The translations under genes and the position numbers were made by a program. The notes beneath the pieces were generated by a model. That model made no database searches, was not told the origin of the DNA, and saw only the letters and a program-made list of their open reading frames with translations. Positions 7,290-15,416 of a stretch of 28,208 nucleotides of DNA are shown here, piece by piece. Source of the DNA: UBA11865 sp035686605 (GTDB lineage: Bacteria > Chloroflexota > Anaerolineae > Promineifilales > Promineifilaceae); contig DASRZI010000501.1 in the NCBI GenBank assembly GCA_035686605.1, forward strand, positions 1 to 28,208, given 5' to 3'. How positions within the stretch are numbered: position 1 is the first letter of the stretch; each line of letters starts with the position of its first letter.

Positions 7290-9092
7290 CTAGTTCTCCT
7301 CCAATCTGCGGAGTTTAACGCTTCCACTACGACGGGTTAGTTCCACTCTGTCGCCACTTTGAATGTTTTTAAAGAGATCTTCACTAAAACCAAAAGCATA
7401 GGGAATATTTTCAAGGGAGCATGCCGGAGCGGTCTGCTGGTCAATCTCCGTGTTGGCGATTGCTAGTGGAGCGACACCCCTATAAAAGAGTTCGAGCAGC
7501 ACGTATGGGGCAACCGTGGAGCCGGTCCCCTTGGGAAAGATGGCGATCTTTCCCGCCATACTCTTTCCATCAGCAGGATGACCCTTTTCCTGAATAACTC
7601 CAGAATGGCGATCGACAAATCCCAGAAACGTGATCGGCACATCTGTCACAAAAGCCTCGGCAACCACCGAGAAGTCACCCTGGGAAGGCAATCCCTGGCC
7701 CTCGTAAGAGAGATCGATCAGGGAAATGCCATCTTTCGGAGCTTCCGCGATGGGCTGCTCAGCTTTTTGGTCGCCCTTTTCCAAGCGCTTGCTTCTGCTT
7801 GGCTCCACCGGAGCGGTATCGTCAGGTCCGATGTCAATCGTCAGATCGCCTGTCGCCGCGGTGATGCAATCGGCCAACCTCATTACGGAGGTAGGGATAT
7901 TGTTTAATCCCGACTGCAGATAGTGCTCGGCCTTCATTGAATTGGTGAGAATTCGTTTTACCCAGCGGCTATCGTAGGGAACTACCTCAGGACAGGTGTT
8001 CTCCAGTAGTAGGCCGCCGCTGGCACTAATAATGGCCGCGAGACCCAGTTTTTCGGCGATTCTCTTATTAGCTGAGGATGTGAAAATCCAGAGCGGCGGT
8101 AAACCGGAGCCATCATCAGGTGACTTTGAAACTTTCTTCCCTTTCAAGAGGTGGGCAGCCATTCTTATTTCACCAACCGAAGCCTGTGGGCAGCCAATGG
8201 CAATGAGCGAAACGTCAGATCTGGGTCTCAGCTCCTCATAGCGGCCCTCAAGTTCTGCCTGGCCGAAGAGTAGGCTTGCCTGGAGCGGTCCGGTTTCTGG
8301 AACCTCGCCATATCCTTCGATGTACAACAGTGGGGATCCGTAATTTGCCGCGGAGGCCGACAGGGCTTTTCGCTGCTCATGATCCATTTTCTCCGGTAGA
8401 CCTTTAATCAACGGAATCGGACCGAATTGCATCCGCCAACTTCCCTGCCTCTGTTTACCAATCCAGTCTCCCAGAATCGAGAAGTCGGTTGGGTCTTCCA
8501 ACTCATAGGTGACAATCACCTCCAGGTTTGGTTTTCGTGCCTCTTCAAGCAGTAGTCCATACCGGGGCGTGTATCCTGTCAGCGCACTAGCCAGAGCGGA
8601 TAGTCCCGATTCTCGGTTGGTCATTAAACCGCAATAGGAATTACCAAAACAGATGGCGTTTGATTCTGACCAGGCCGCCGTGCCCTCGGCAATGACGCCC
8701 TCCCATTCATACGGGATGCAAGACTGGGTTGGCTTCACACCTAGCTTGGTGTAAAGGCCGACGATCTCCAGGCTGTGGGCAAGGAATTCCGGGACTGAAA
8801 TGCGCATCAAATCGAACTGGTTTGCGTCGCAACCTGCAGCATTTAGGGTCGTGGGCACCGCAACCTGGGCAAGAGGATCGCCAGCCAGCCGGGTTAGGAA
8901 GTGGCGGAGTCCATAGCCACCGGTCAGCGGGGAGACGCCTGACAAATGAGCACTCTGGATAGGCAGCAGCTCTGACGCCCCTGCTGCTGCTGCGAGATCT
9001 AGCAGCAGTCGCATGGCCATCTGCTTGGCTGTACCTCGTTCGCCGGTCTTCATGGCCTTCTGTTCCGCGTTTAAGCTGATATTGGTGATCAT
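7290..9092 (-). CDS. Aconitase X, catalytic and swivel domains fused
   Basis: The 600-residue protein joins an AcnX catalytic domain (DUF521, about 7-415) to a swivel domain (DUF126, about 476-590) through a charged linker. Family hallmarks are SAHLSGVS (47-54), TTLNAAGCD (81-89), SCIPY (Cys125), FGNSYCGLMTNRESG (149-163), IGCPQ (Cys301), NTCPE (Cys367) and TNSMKAEHY (383-391); in the swivel domain VTDVPITFLGFVD, GHP, and PKGTGSTVAPYVL. The cysteines at 125, 301 and 367 are candidate Fe-S ligands. Family members dehydrate mevalonate 5-phosphate (archaea, two subunits) or cis-3-hydroxy-L-proline (bacteria). From memory, the SGVS and TLNAAG segments look closer to the mevalonate-phosphate type. 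It is the last gene of a five-gene minus-strand block, 74 bp after the HMG-CoA-lyase homologue. Confidence 0.88.
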   Translation of the reverse strand: MITNISLNAEQKAMKTGERGTAKQMAMRLLLDLAAAAGASELLPIQSAHLSGVSPLTGGYGLRHFLTRLAGDPLAQVAVPTTLNAAGCDANQFDLMRISVPEFLAHSLEIVGLYTKLGVKPTQSCIPYEWEGVIAEGTAAWSESNAICFGNSYCGLMTNRESGLSALASALTGYTPRYGLLLEEARKPNLEVIVTYELEDPTDFSILGDWIGKQRQGSWRMQFGPIPLIKGLPEKMDHEQRKALSASAANYGSPLLYIEGYGEVPETGPLQASLLFGQAELEGRYEELRPRSDVSLIAIGCPQASVGEIRMAAHLLKGKKVSKSPDDGSGLPPLWIFTSSANKRIAEKLGLAAIISASGGLLLENTCPEVVPYDSRWVKRILTNSMKAEHYLQSGLNNIPTSVMRLADCITAATGDLTIDIGPDDTAPVEPSRSKRLEKGDQKAEQPIAEAPKDGISLIDLSYEGQGLPSQGDFSVVAEAFVTDVPITFLGFVDRHSGVIQEKGHPADGKSMAGKIAIFPKGTGSTVAPYVLLELFYRGVAPLAIANTEIDQQTAPACSLENIPYAFGFSEDLFKNIQSGDRVELTRRSGSVKLRRLEEN

Positions 9093-9166
9093 CTTTTTAG
9101 TAAGTTACCTTCGCACAAGCAATAATTTTGTTTGGGAACAGCTGTCAAGACGCCAAAGCGAACTTC

Positions 9167-10111
9167 TTAGATGGAACCGCTAAAGAGCAGGCCTTCTTCG
9201 GAAAGTTTCCCTTCACTTTCCCACCAGGCACGGATACGGCCGCCAATGGGACGGCCAACCAGCTCCTCAACCATGTAAACCACGTCCCACAGCTTTTGGA
9301 AATCGACGCCGGTTCCCAATCCCAGTTTATAAGCCAGGAAGACAAGATCTTCAGTAGCCATGTTGCCGGCCGCACCAGGAGCAAAAGGACAGCCTCCTAG
9401 TCCGCCAACGCTGGAATCATGGATTCGAACCCCGGCCTGAATCGCGGCCGTTGTGTTGGCCAAACCCAGGGCTTGGGTGTCATGTAAATGTACTGCCAGC
9501 CTGTTCATATCGAGCCGTTTACCCAGCTGGTCCATCAGCCGGCCGACCTCCAGGGGGTTTGCATGGCCGATGGTGTCCGCTACCACCAGTTCATCCATGT
9601 TCATCTCCCATAGACGTTCACAGTAGGCGATGGTCTTGCTCGCCCGAACCGGACCTTCAAACGGGCATATCCAGGCCGTACTAACGTAAACTCTCGTCCA
9701 GAGACCATCTCTCTTAGCCCATTCGACTAGCTTTCGCGCCTTCTCCATCGCTTGCGCCGTGGACATTCCAGTATTCGCCTTGCTGAATGTCTCGCTGACG
9801 GCGGCTCCGATGGCGATATGGGTACAGCCAGCATCTACTGCTCTCTCATAACCTCGTTCATTAAAAACCAGACCAGCGAAAACCAAGGCCGGGTCAATGA
9901 ATTTCGAGGTGGCCCAGCTCATTACCTGGTCGGCATCGGCCATTTGGCGTACTGTCTTTGGGTTCACAAAGCTGGTCAGCTCGACCGAACGGAGCCCGGC
10001 TTCCAACAAGCCTTCAATTACGTGCTGCTTATTCTCGGTGGATATCAGGATCGATTCATTCTGCAACCCGTCGCGGGGACCGACTTCGTATATTTTAAGA
10101 TACTCACTCAT
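9167..10111 (-). CDS. Hydroxymethylglutaryl-CoA lyase family protein
   Basis: The 314-residue TIM-barrel protein belongs to the DRE-TIM/HMG-CoA lyase family, which splits HMG-CoA into acetyl-CoA and acetoacetate. The catalytic residues of human HMGCL are matched in spacing: Arg13-Asp14 in VGPRDGLQNE, His208/His210 in HLHDT (metal ligands), Cys241 in GGLGGCPFAPGAAGN, and Asn250. It is normally cytosolic in bacteria and works in leucine or terpene breakdown, but related lyases cleave other 3-hydroxy acyl-CoAs. No leucine-pathway neighbours (methylcrotonyl-CoA carboxylase, isovaleryl-CoA dehydrogenase) are in the window; instead it lies between a universal stress protein and aconitase X, 18 bp after the former. 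Exact substrate remains uncertain. Confidence 0.9.
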   Translation of the reverse strand: MSEYLKIYEVGPRDGLQNESILISTENKQHVIEGLLEAGLRSVELTSFVNPKTVRQMADADQVMSWATSKFIDPALVFAGLVFNERGYERAVDAGCTHIAIGAAVSETFSKANTGMSTAQAMEKARKLVEWAKRDGLWTRVYVSTAWICPFEGPVRASKTIAYCERLWEMNMDELVVADTIGHANPLEVGRLMDQLGKRLDMNRLAVHLHDTQALGLANTTAAIQAGVRIHDSSVGGLGGCPFAPGAAGNMATEDLVFLAYKLGLGTGVDFQKLWDVVYMVEELVGRPIGGRIRAWWESEGKLSEEGLLFSGSI

Positions 10112-10129
10112 GCAGATCGATCTACTCGC

Positions 10130-10564
10130 CTATGTCGGGCGGATGATTTCTACTTCCACACCTGTATCTCGACAGATAGCCTCAGCAAACTGCTCAATGA
10201 CGTCATCGCCAAAGATCGCATCGCTGGTGCCTCGTGGTGCGCCCAAGAGCAGTAATTCGGCCCCACTCTCCTCGAGAAAACCGGTTATTTGTTCCCTAAC
10301 AATTCCTTCGCGCACAACGATCTCCGCTTCTACATGGTGATTGGCCGCTCGTTTCTTGGCAATTCGAAGGAGTGTTTGTCCGAGAAAATACAGTTCGTCT
10401 CGGACAGCTGAAACCAGTTCTTCTTCCTCGCCCTCGACACTGCTCGTATCGATTACGAAGAGGAAAACAAGTTCGCTCCCTTTTTCTCTCGCGTAAGTAA
10501 TCGCAGCCTGCTGAACAGCCCGACTACCAGCACCACCTCTGGTTGCGCAGACGATGTTAGCCAT
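10130..10564 (-). CDS. Universal stress protein family (UspA-like)
   Basis: A 144-residue single Usp domain: N-terminal beta-strand MANIVCATRGG with the following helix, LVFLFVID, and the C-terminal ELLLLGAPRGT strand-loop. The usual ATP motif G-x2-G-x9-G-[ST] is not intact after LLLGAPRG, so ATP binding is doubtful. Its gene starts 12 bp after the antiporter gene (GAGGAG lies about 14 bases upstream of the ATG, overlapping the antiporter's end) and ends 18 bp before the HMG-CoA lyase homologue. Usp domains often accompany CPA-type antiporters, so it may be a regulatory subunit of the transporter next door rather than a general stress protein. Confidence 0.85.
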   Translation of the reverse strand: MANIVCATRGGAGSRAVQQAAITYAREKGSELVFLFVIDTSSVEGEEEELVSAVRDELYFLGQTLLRIAKKRAANHHVEAEIVVREGIVREQITGFLEESGAELLLLGAPRGTSDAIFGDDVIEQFAEAICRDTGVEVEIIRPT

Positions 10565-10576
10565 TACAGAACTCTA

Positions 10577-12241
10577 TCACTCCTCTCTTGCATCCGCACT
10601 CATGGTGCTCTGGATCCGGTTGAGAGCTTCAACGCCAAAGTCCGTTTCACGAATGAGTTTATGGTACACATCTTCAGAGATGAGCCCGCGACGAGCGGCA
10701 TCACTCAAGGCTGATCGTTCGGCCTGCAGCAGGTCTTTGCGAGCTTGGAGAATCATGGTCTGCTCCAACTCAGGATACTTGTGCAGTAGATCGCGCAGCT
10801 CCTTATTTTGCTGCCTGACTTCGATGACATAGACCTCGGACATGGCTTCCCATACTTCGGACGAGATAATGCCGTCGTCATAAAGCCGATCGAGTTCCCG
10901 TTTCCCAGCTCTGGTCGCATAAAGCAAGGCTTGTTGGTGCTGCTGCTCCCTTTCCGTTTCCGGCCTATCTGTCAGTCCCAGATAATTCAGCAAGGGAGTG
11001 ATCGTCGTGCCCTGAACAAGCAGGGTGAAAAGTACCACTCCGAAGGTCATCAGCAGAAGCTCATTCGCGACTTCTGCGCCAAAGGTAGTACTGGTGAGGC
11101 TCAACGCCAGGGCCAGGCTGATAGCCCCTCGAAGGCCGCCCCAAAACATGGCATGCCGGTAGGAAAATGACACGGTGCGCCTGGAGCTGAATTTGTTATA
11201 AAGACCGGTAAGCCCATACACAACCAAGGCTCGGCTTAAGATGACCGCTACTACGGCAACCGCGATTAGAGGAAGATTTAATTGGAACTGGCGTAGATCC
11301 GCCTCCAGACCGATGAGAAGAAAGACCAGTGAGTTAACGACAAAGGCTCCAAATTCCCAGAAATTGTCGAGGGTTATGCGGGTTGATGGCGACGTATTCT
11401 TCAGCCCGACGTTGCCGACGATTAGTCCTGCTGCAACAACCGATAGTATGCCACTGACATGCAGCTGTTCGGCGATAACGAAAGCCCCAAAGGCCAGCGC
11501 AACTGTCGTAGCCGTTTCAATAAGATTGTCGTCGACATTCTTGAGAAGCAGGCTTGAGACAAGATAGCCAAGGGTAGCCCCAACAGCCAGGCCACCGAGA
11601 GATATCCTGAAAAAGTCCAGCAGTGCTGAACCGAGGGAGAAGCCTTCACCTTCTCCGGTGGTTGCTGCCACTCCAGCCGATAGCGCGATCCCAAAGAGGA
11701 CGATGGCAACTCCGTCGTTGAATAGGCTCTCACCTTCGACCAATATTGAGAGTCGTTTACTAACCCCCAAGTCCCTGAAAAGTGACATGACTGCCACCGG
11801 ATCGGTTGCAGAAATGAGTGCGCCAAAAGCAAACGCGGCCAAAAATATCCATTCGAGTTCCGGAACCAGGGTCCGTCCGGCAGCAAAGACGATGGCCCCA
11901 ACGATGAAGGCGCCGATAAGGGTCCCGAAAACAGCCAGGATCAGGATTAAACCCAAGTCCTTCTTGAGATTATCCCACCTGAGATTTAACGTGGCCTCAA
12001 AGATTAACGGGGGAACGATGAGGGCCAGGATGAGTTCGCTGCTGAGATCGAAATCAAATGGGTTTGGAACAAGGGTTAGGGCCAAACCGACGATCACCAG
12101 TGCCACAGTGTAGGGCAGCTTAATCCTTCGGCTGATGATGGCAACAAGGGCAGCTAATGATAGAAGCAGCACCAAGCCAAGTTCCGTTTGGATTAAACTG
12201 CTTTCTTCAGCGAGGGCCGGAAGATACTCTAACGGATTCAC
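10577..12241 (-). CDS. CPA1-family Na+(K+)/H+ antiporter (NhaP-like)
   Basis: The 554-residue protein has about twelve membrane helices within residues 20-425 and a soluble, highly charged helical C-terminal tail (425-554). Antiporter signatures are ATDPVA (145-150), EGESLFNDG (169-177) containing the Asn175-Asp176 pair that defines electroneutral CPA1 exchangers, and GGLRGAISLALAL (368-380) with the conserved Arg. It should exchange Na+ or K+ for protons at the inner membrane. The start is GTG at 12241 with AGGAG nine bases upstream. The tail may sense pH or bind the universal stress protein encoded 12 bp downstream. Presence in a run with metabolic enzymes suggests ion or acid homeostasis linked to the pathway, though this is inference. 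Confidence 0.93.
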   Translation of the reverse strand: MNPLEYLPALAEESSLIQTELGLVLLLSLAALVAIISRRIKLPYTVALVIVGLALTLVPNPFDFDLSSELILALIVPPLIFEATLNLRWDNLKKDLGLILILAVFGTLIGAFIVGAIVFAAGRTLVPELEWIFLAAFAFGALISATDPVAVMSLFRDLGVSKRLSILVEGESLFNDGVAIVLFGIALSAGVAATTGEGEGFSLGSALLDFFRISLGGLAVGATLGYLVSSLLLKNVDDNLIETATTVALAFGAFVIAEQLHVSGILSVVAAGLIVGNVGLKNTSPSTRITLDNFWEFGAFVVNSLVFLLIGLEADLRQFQLNLPLIAVAVVAVILSRALVVYGLTGLYNKFSSRRTVSFSYRHAMFWGGLRGAISLALALSLTSTTFGAEVANELLLMTFGVVLFTLLVQGTTITPLLNYLGLTDRPETEREQQHQQALLYATRAGKRELDRLYDDGIISSEVWEAMSEVYVIEVRQQNKELRDLLHKYPELEQTMILQARKDLLQAERSALSDAARRGLISEDVYHKLIRETDFGVEALNRIQSTMSADAREE

Positions 12242-12299
12242 CGTTTAGCGCTCCTATTGCTGGTAGTATGTTGTGTTCGCCACGTCCCAGTTGCTGTCA

Positions 12300-13616
12300 T
12301 CATGGTTCCAAGTATTCGTCCAAATCTATTTGGCCGTAGGTCTCTTTTTGAAATTTCTCATAACCAGCTCCCCAAGGGATTGTACAGTCTAGTCCCATCT
12401 TGGAGGTTCGGCTCTTCTGTCCGGCTACGTGGATTCCTGACGGATCTAAAGAGCTGCCTGGCTGGTTGTCGAAGACCATCAGGTCTTCACTGGCCTGGAA
12501 CCGGGTCGCAAAAGCCCATTCCACCGACGCACTATCATTGATATCTACGTCGGTATCGACAACCCATACGTGCTTTAGTGAAGAATGACCACGGAAAGCT
12601 GCCTCGATAGCCTTTCGCCCATCTTCTGGCCCCTGCTTCTCGATTTGGACAACCGCATGCAGCCAGGACGCACCACCGGGCGTTATAACTACTCCGGTGC
12701 ATCGCGTAACCTCGTTGACTTCCTCAAATATTGTCGGCTCTCTCGGCATACCCATCAATAGTTTGTGCTCAAGGCTGCCGGGAAGTAATGCATGGTAAAT
12801 AGGCTCACGCCGATGGGTAATAAGGTCGATTTCCACGACTGGTTGCTGGCGAACAATGTCCAGGGTCTCGGTCAGATCCATGAATGGTCCTTCACTTACA
12901 AGGTTTCTGGTGATCCGTCCCTCGAGCACAATCTCGGCATCCGCTGGAACTTCCAGGTCACTGGTAATACATTTTACCAGGGGTGTTGGGCTCAGGGCAT
13001 TGGCTATGGATAGTTCGTCAACTCCCGGAGGAGGGGACATCGATGCTGCCAAGTGTGTTGCCAGGGATACGCCTATGCAAATCGCAATAGGTAGATCGCC
13101 CGCCACTTTCTTCATAGCTTCGTACGTACCGCGCCGCTCGACTATGCGGGCGGCGAATCGCCTCTCATCAAGACGGAGAAGCCGGTGGTAGCACATGTTC
13201 CGGCCTAGCTCCGGGTCTTTTGTGATGACGACATTACTGGCGATGTAGTGCCCGGCGTCGTAGGGCAGGTGTAGCAAGACCGGCAGCTGATTCAGGTCAA
13301 AATCAGATAGAACAACCTCCTGACAAGGACCATTTTCTACAACAGCTGGGGGTATTGGTTCGCTTAAAGCCTCTGCCAGCTTGTGAATGAGTTGGGATTC
13401 AGGAATGCCCAAACTCATTGCGAAGTGCTTGCGGCTCGAACAGGGACCGGCGCATACACGCCATCCCGGATAACCAATTATATTGTTGAATAGGACTGGC
13501 TTCCCGTCCAGGGCATGGGCCACCCTAGCCAGCTCCAGTTCCGTACTTACTGGGCGGTTAATAGTTAGTAGAATCTCGCCTTCGTCGGCCAGGCGAATAA
13601 ACTCCCGAAAACTCAT
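12300..13616 (-). CDS. UbiD-family (prenylated-FMN) decarboxylase
   Basis: The 438-residue protein matches the UbiD family, which uses prenylated FMN from UbiX to remove CO2 from alpha,beta-unsaturated or aromatic acids. Expected features: SFREFI start typical of the family, YHRLLRLD with candidate catalytic Arg145, SEGPFMD with Glu242 and Asp247 (the E-GPFx-[DE] motif of UbiD), and PREPTIF. The following DLTETLDIVRQQPV segment, from memory, recalls archaeal homologues that act as anhydromevalonate-phosphate decarboxylases. I chose ATG 13616; an in-frame TTG at 13655 would add 13 residues but has no ribosome site. No ubiX is in the window. The gene is first of the block and 58 bp ahead of the antiporter gene. 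Substrate is not certain. Confidence 0.88.
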   Translation of the reverse strand: MSFREFIRLADEGEILLTINRPVSTELELARVAHALDGKPVLFNNIIGYPGWRVCAGPCSSRKHFAMSLGIPESQLIHKLAEALSEPIPPAVVENGPCQEVVLSDFDLNQLPVLLHLPYDAGHYIASNVVITKDPELGRNMCYHRLLRLDERRFAARIVERRGTYEAMKKVAGDLPIAICIGVSLATHLAASMSPPPGVDELSIANALSPTPLVKCITSDLEVPADAEIVLEGRITRNLVSEGPFMDLTETLDIVRQQPVVEIDLITHRREPIYHALLPGSLEHKLLMGMPREPTIFEEVNEVTRCTGVVITPGGASWLHAVVQIEKQGPEDGRKAIEAAFRGHSSLKHVWVVDTDVDINDSASVEWAFATRFQASEDLMVFDNQPGSSLDPSGIHVAGQKSRTSKMGLDCTIPWGAGYEKFQKETYGQIDLDEYLEP

Positions 13617-13715
13617 GTATCTCTGGATTTTAGATTCTAGGGGTTGGAATAGCAAGCGCTGAATCGACAGGATTTGGCATGCAGCTCATAGGAAAGCTCT
13701 TTCTGGCCTATAGCG

Positions 13716-13758
13716 GTAAATAAAACGACTCCCCCTGTCTTCATGAGACAGGGGGAGT
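13716..13758 (-). terminator. Rho-independent terminator of ftsZ
   Basis: A perfect 13-bp stem, ACTCCCCCTGTCT (13728-13740) / AGACAGGGGGAGT (13746-13758), closes on the loop TCATG. Read on the minus strand it is followed by CGTTTTATTTACC, a U-rich tract. It lies 87 bases after the ftsZ stop and 61 bases before the alternative upstream start of the UbiD-like gene, so it separates the two transcription units. Confidence 0.85.
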
Positions 13759-13845
13759 AGACAGAGAGGATGTAGTTGCGCGTCTTTCTTTTCAGATAGT
13801 CACGCGAGAGCAGCCAAATATATGAATAACAGTAGAGGTCCTGTG

Positions 13846-14973
13846 TTAACGACGTCGCAAAAATGCTGGAATGTCAAGACTTGTTGGCTCAAAGCGCGGT
13901 CTAAGCGGTTCGGGTTCGGGCGCCTGTGCAGGCTGTTGGGCTTGTACTGCCCCGACAACAGCTTCTTGATTCGGTTCTTCCTGCCGGTATTGTCTCTGTA
14001 ATACCTGGCGTCGTGATGGTCTCACGGCGTCAAATCCGGTAGCGATGACGGTGATTCGCATTTCGTCGCCCATGGATTCATCGACAACAGCTCCAAATAT
14101 GAGGTTGGCGTCTGGATGAGCTGTCTCTCGGATTATCGATGCTGCCAGATTAACTTCGTACAGACTCATGTCCGGGCCACCTGTTACGTTAAACAGGATA
14201 CCGCGAGCACCATCAATGGTCACGTCCAGCAATCGAGAGCTAACTGCTTGCTCCGCTGCCTGCCGTGCCCGATCCTCGCCTTCACCCAGTCCGACGGCCA
14301 TAAGAGCGGCGCCGCTTTGTGACATGACGGTCCGGACATCGGCAAAATCGAGGTTGATCAGACCAGGTATGGTTATCAGTTCGCTGATCCCTTGGATACC
14401 CTGGCGAAGAATATCATCCGCCATTCTGAAGGAATCATTGAGGGCCATACGCTTGTCAGTGAGCTGTAGGAGCCGGTCATTTGGGATCGCGATAAGTGTA
14501 TCCACTTGCTGCTTGAGCTCGTTAATCCCATTGTCTGCAGCCTGGGATCTATGCGTACCTTCAAAAAGGAAGGGTTTGGTCACGACGCCAATGGTCAGTG
14601 CCCCACTCTCTTTCGCGACGCTTGCCACCACTGGCGCGGCGCCCGTACCGGTACCACCACCCATTCCTGCGGTAATGAAGACCATGTCAGAGCCCCTCAG
14701 GACTTCGTGCAGATCCTCGATCGATTCCTCGGCAGCTTTCCGGCCAATATCTGAGTTGCCACCTGCGCCTAAACCTCTAGTGATCTTCTCGCCTATGCGC
14801 ACTCGAGTTTGGGCTCTGGACAAGAGTAGGGCCTGGGCATCGGTGTTGATGGCGATGAAATCCACGCCGGTCACATCTTCTGCGATCATTCGATCAACAG
14901 CGTTGCTGCCCCCACCCCCTACACCGACCACCCGAATACGGGCAAAATTCTCAGTCTCTGGTGCTCTCTGCAT
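13846..14973 (-). CDS. ftsZ: Cell division protein FtsZ
   Basis: FtsZ is the tubulin-like GTPase that forms the cytokinetic ring. The 375-residue protein has the N-terminal VGVGGGGSNAVDRM nucleotide loop, the tubulin signature GGGTGTG at 105-111, and the T7 synergy loop NLDFADVR (207-214) that completes GTP hydrolysis in the neighbouring subunit. After the GTPase core (to about 317) comes a short Gln/Pro-rich linker and the conserved tail LDIPAFLRRR (366-375) that binds FtsA or other membrane anchors. GGAGGG and AAGG lie upstream of ATG 14973. There is no ftsA or ftsQ here; the upstream neighbour is a small HTH protein, an unusual context for ftsZ. A strong terminator follows. Confidence 0.98.
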   Translation of the reverse strand: MQRAPETENFARIRVVGVGGGGSNAVDRMIAEDVTGVDFIAINTDAQALLLSRAQTRVRIGEKITRGLGAGGNSDIGRKAAEESIEDLHEVLRGSDMVFITAGMGGGTGTGAAPVVASVAKESGALTIGVVTKPFLFEGTHRSQAADNGINELKQQVDTLIAIPNDRLLQLTDKRMALNDSFRMADDILRQGIQGISELITIPGLINLDFADVRTVMSQSGAALMAVGLGEGEDRARQAAEQAVSSRLLDVTIDGARGILFNVTGGPDMSLYEVNLAASIIRETAHPDANLIFGAVVDESMGDEMRITVIATGFDAVRPSRRQVLQRQYRQEEPNQEAVVGAVQAQQPAQAPEPEPLRPRFEPTSLDIPAFLRRR

Positions 14974-15042
14974 TTTCCTTACTTCTCCCTCCTAGTACTG
15001 GATTGTACAGATCTCGGCGAGCAAATTCAGGCGCGACCTTGC

Positions 15043-15255
15043 TTACAGCAGCGTTGCTTTAAAACCCGGCCGTGGATCGTAGTGACTAGCAAATTGTTCA
15101 AGCGTTGACTTATCAACAAGCCATTTATTGCCGAATTTGATAGCCGGCAATTTCCCCTGGCGGATAAGTCTACGTACTGATTCCGGGTGGATACAGAGTC
15201 GCCCAGCGACTTCGTCAACTCCGGCATAGCTGTTTAGTAAGTGTTCTCTTCCCAT
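15043..15255 (-). CDS. Small excisionase/MerR-type helix-turn-helix DNA-binding protein
   Basis: The 70-residue protein is a single winged helix-turn-helix domain of the excisionase/BldC type (HTH_17): YAGVDEVAGRLCIHPESVRRLIRQGKLPA forms the helix-turn-helix (about 10-38) and IKFGNKWLVDKSTLEQF the wing. I place the start at ATG 15255; a longer form from TTG 15312 would begin upstream of the predicted transcription start, which argues against it. It lies 69 bp upstream of ftsZ on the same strand and the two are likely co-transcribed. BldC-like proteins regulate development and excisionases assist phage excision; no integrase or phage gene is near, so a regulatory role at ftsZ or its own promoter is the better guess. 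Confidence 0.8.
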   Translation of the reverse strand: MGREHLLNSYAGVDEVAGRLCIHPESVRRLIRQGKLPAIKFGNKWLVDKSTLEQFASHYDPRPGFKATLL

Positions 15256-15269
15256 GGTGTGCGGGATAC

Positions 15270-15320
15270 TACAACAATTATATCTGTTGTAACAATACAA
15301 CAAAATTAACAATATGTCAA
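15270..15320 (-). promoter_or_regulatory. Promoter and dyad operator of the HTH-ftsZ unit
   Basis: On the minus strand TTGACA (15320-15315) is followed after exactly 17 bases by TATTGT (15297-15292). Overlapping the predicted start is a perfect inverted repeat TACAACA-N8-TGTTGTA (15270-15291), whose spacer contains a full TATAAT (minus strand, 15282-15277) that could serve as an alternative -10. Further GTTGTA half-sites lie just upstream. A second TTGACA is at 15346-15341. This layout fits repression by a protein bound at the dyad, possibly the HTH protein itself. Confidence 0.65.
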
Positions 15321-15416
15321 GTATATATGTAAAGTAACTATGTCAAGTTGTTGTGGCCGCCTGCTCCCGTCGTTGAATGATAAATAACTGCGCCGCTGGC
15401 TTTTACCCGGGGACGC

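Noticed and set aside
11658..12113. Plus-strand frame opposite the antiporter
   Set aside because: Composition is that of an antisense shadow of a hydrophobic membrane protein gene.
13616..13655. TTG start for the UbiD-like gene
   Set aside because: It lacks a ribosome site and adds residues not typical of the family; ATG 13616 gives the usual start.
14168..14995. A 275-residue plus-strand frame opposite ftsZ
   Set aside because: It is the mirror of ftsZ codons, rich in Ser, Arg and Pro, without any domain. The ftsZ frame is unambiguous.
15043..15312. HTH protein with a longer N-terminus starting at TTG 15312
   Set aside because: The predicted promoter and dyad lie inside that extension, and the extra residues are not part of the domain.
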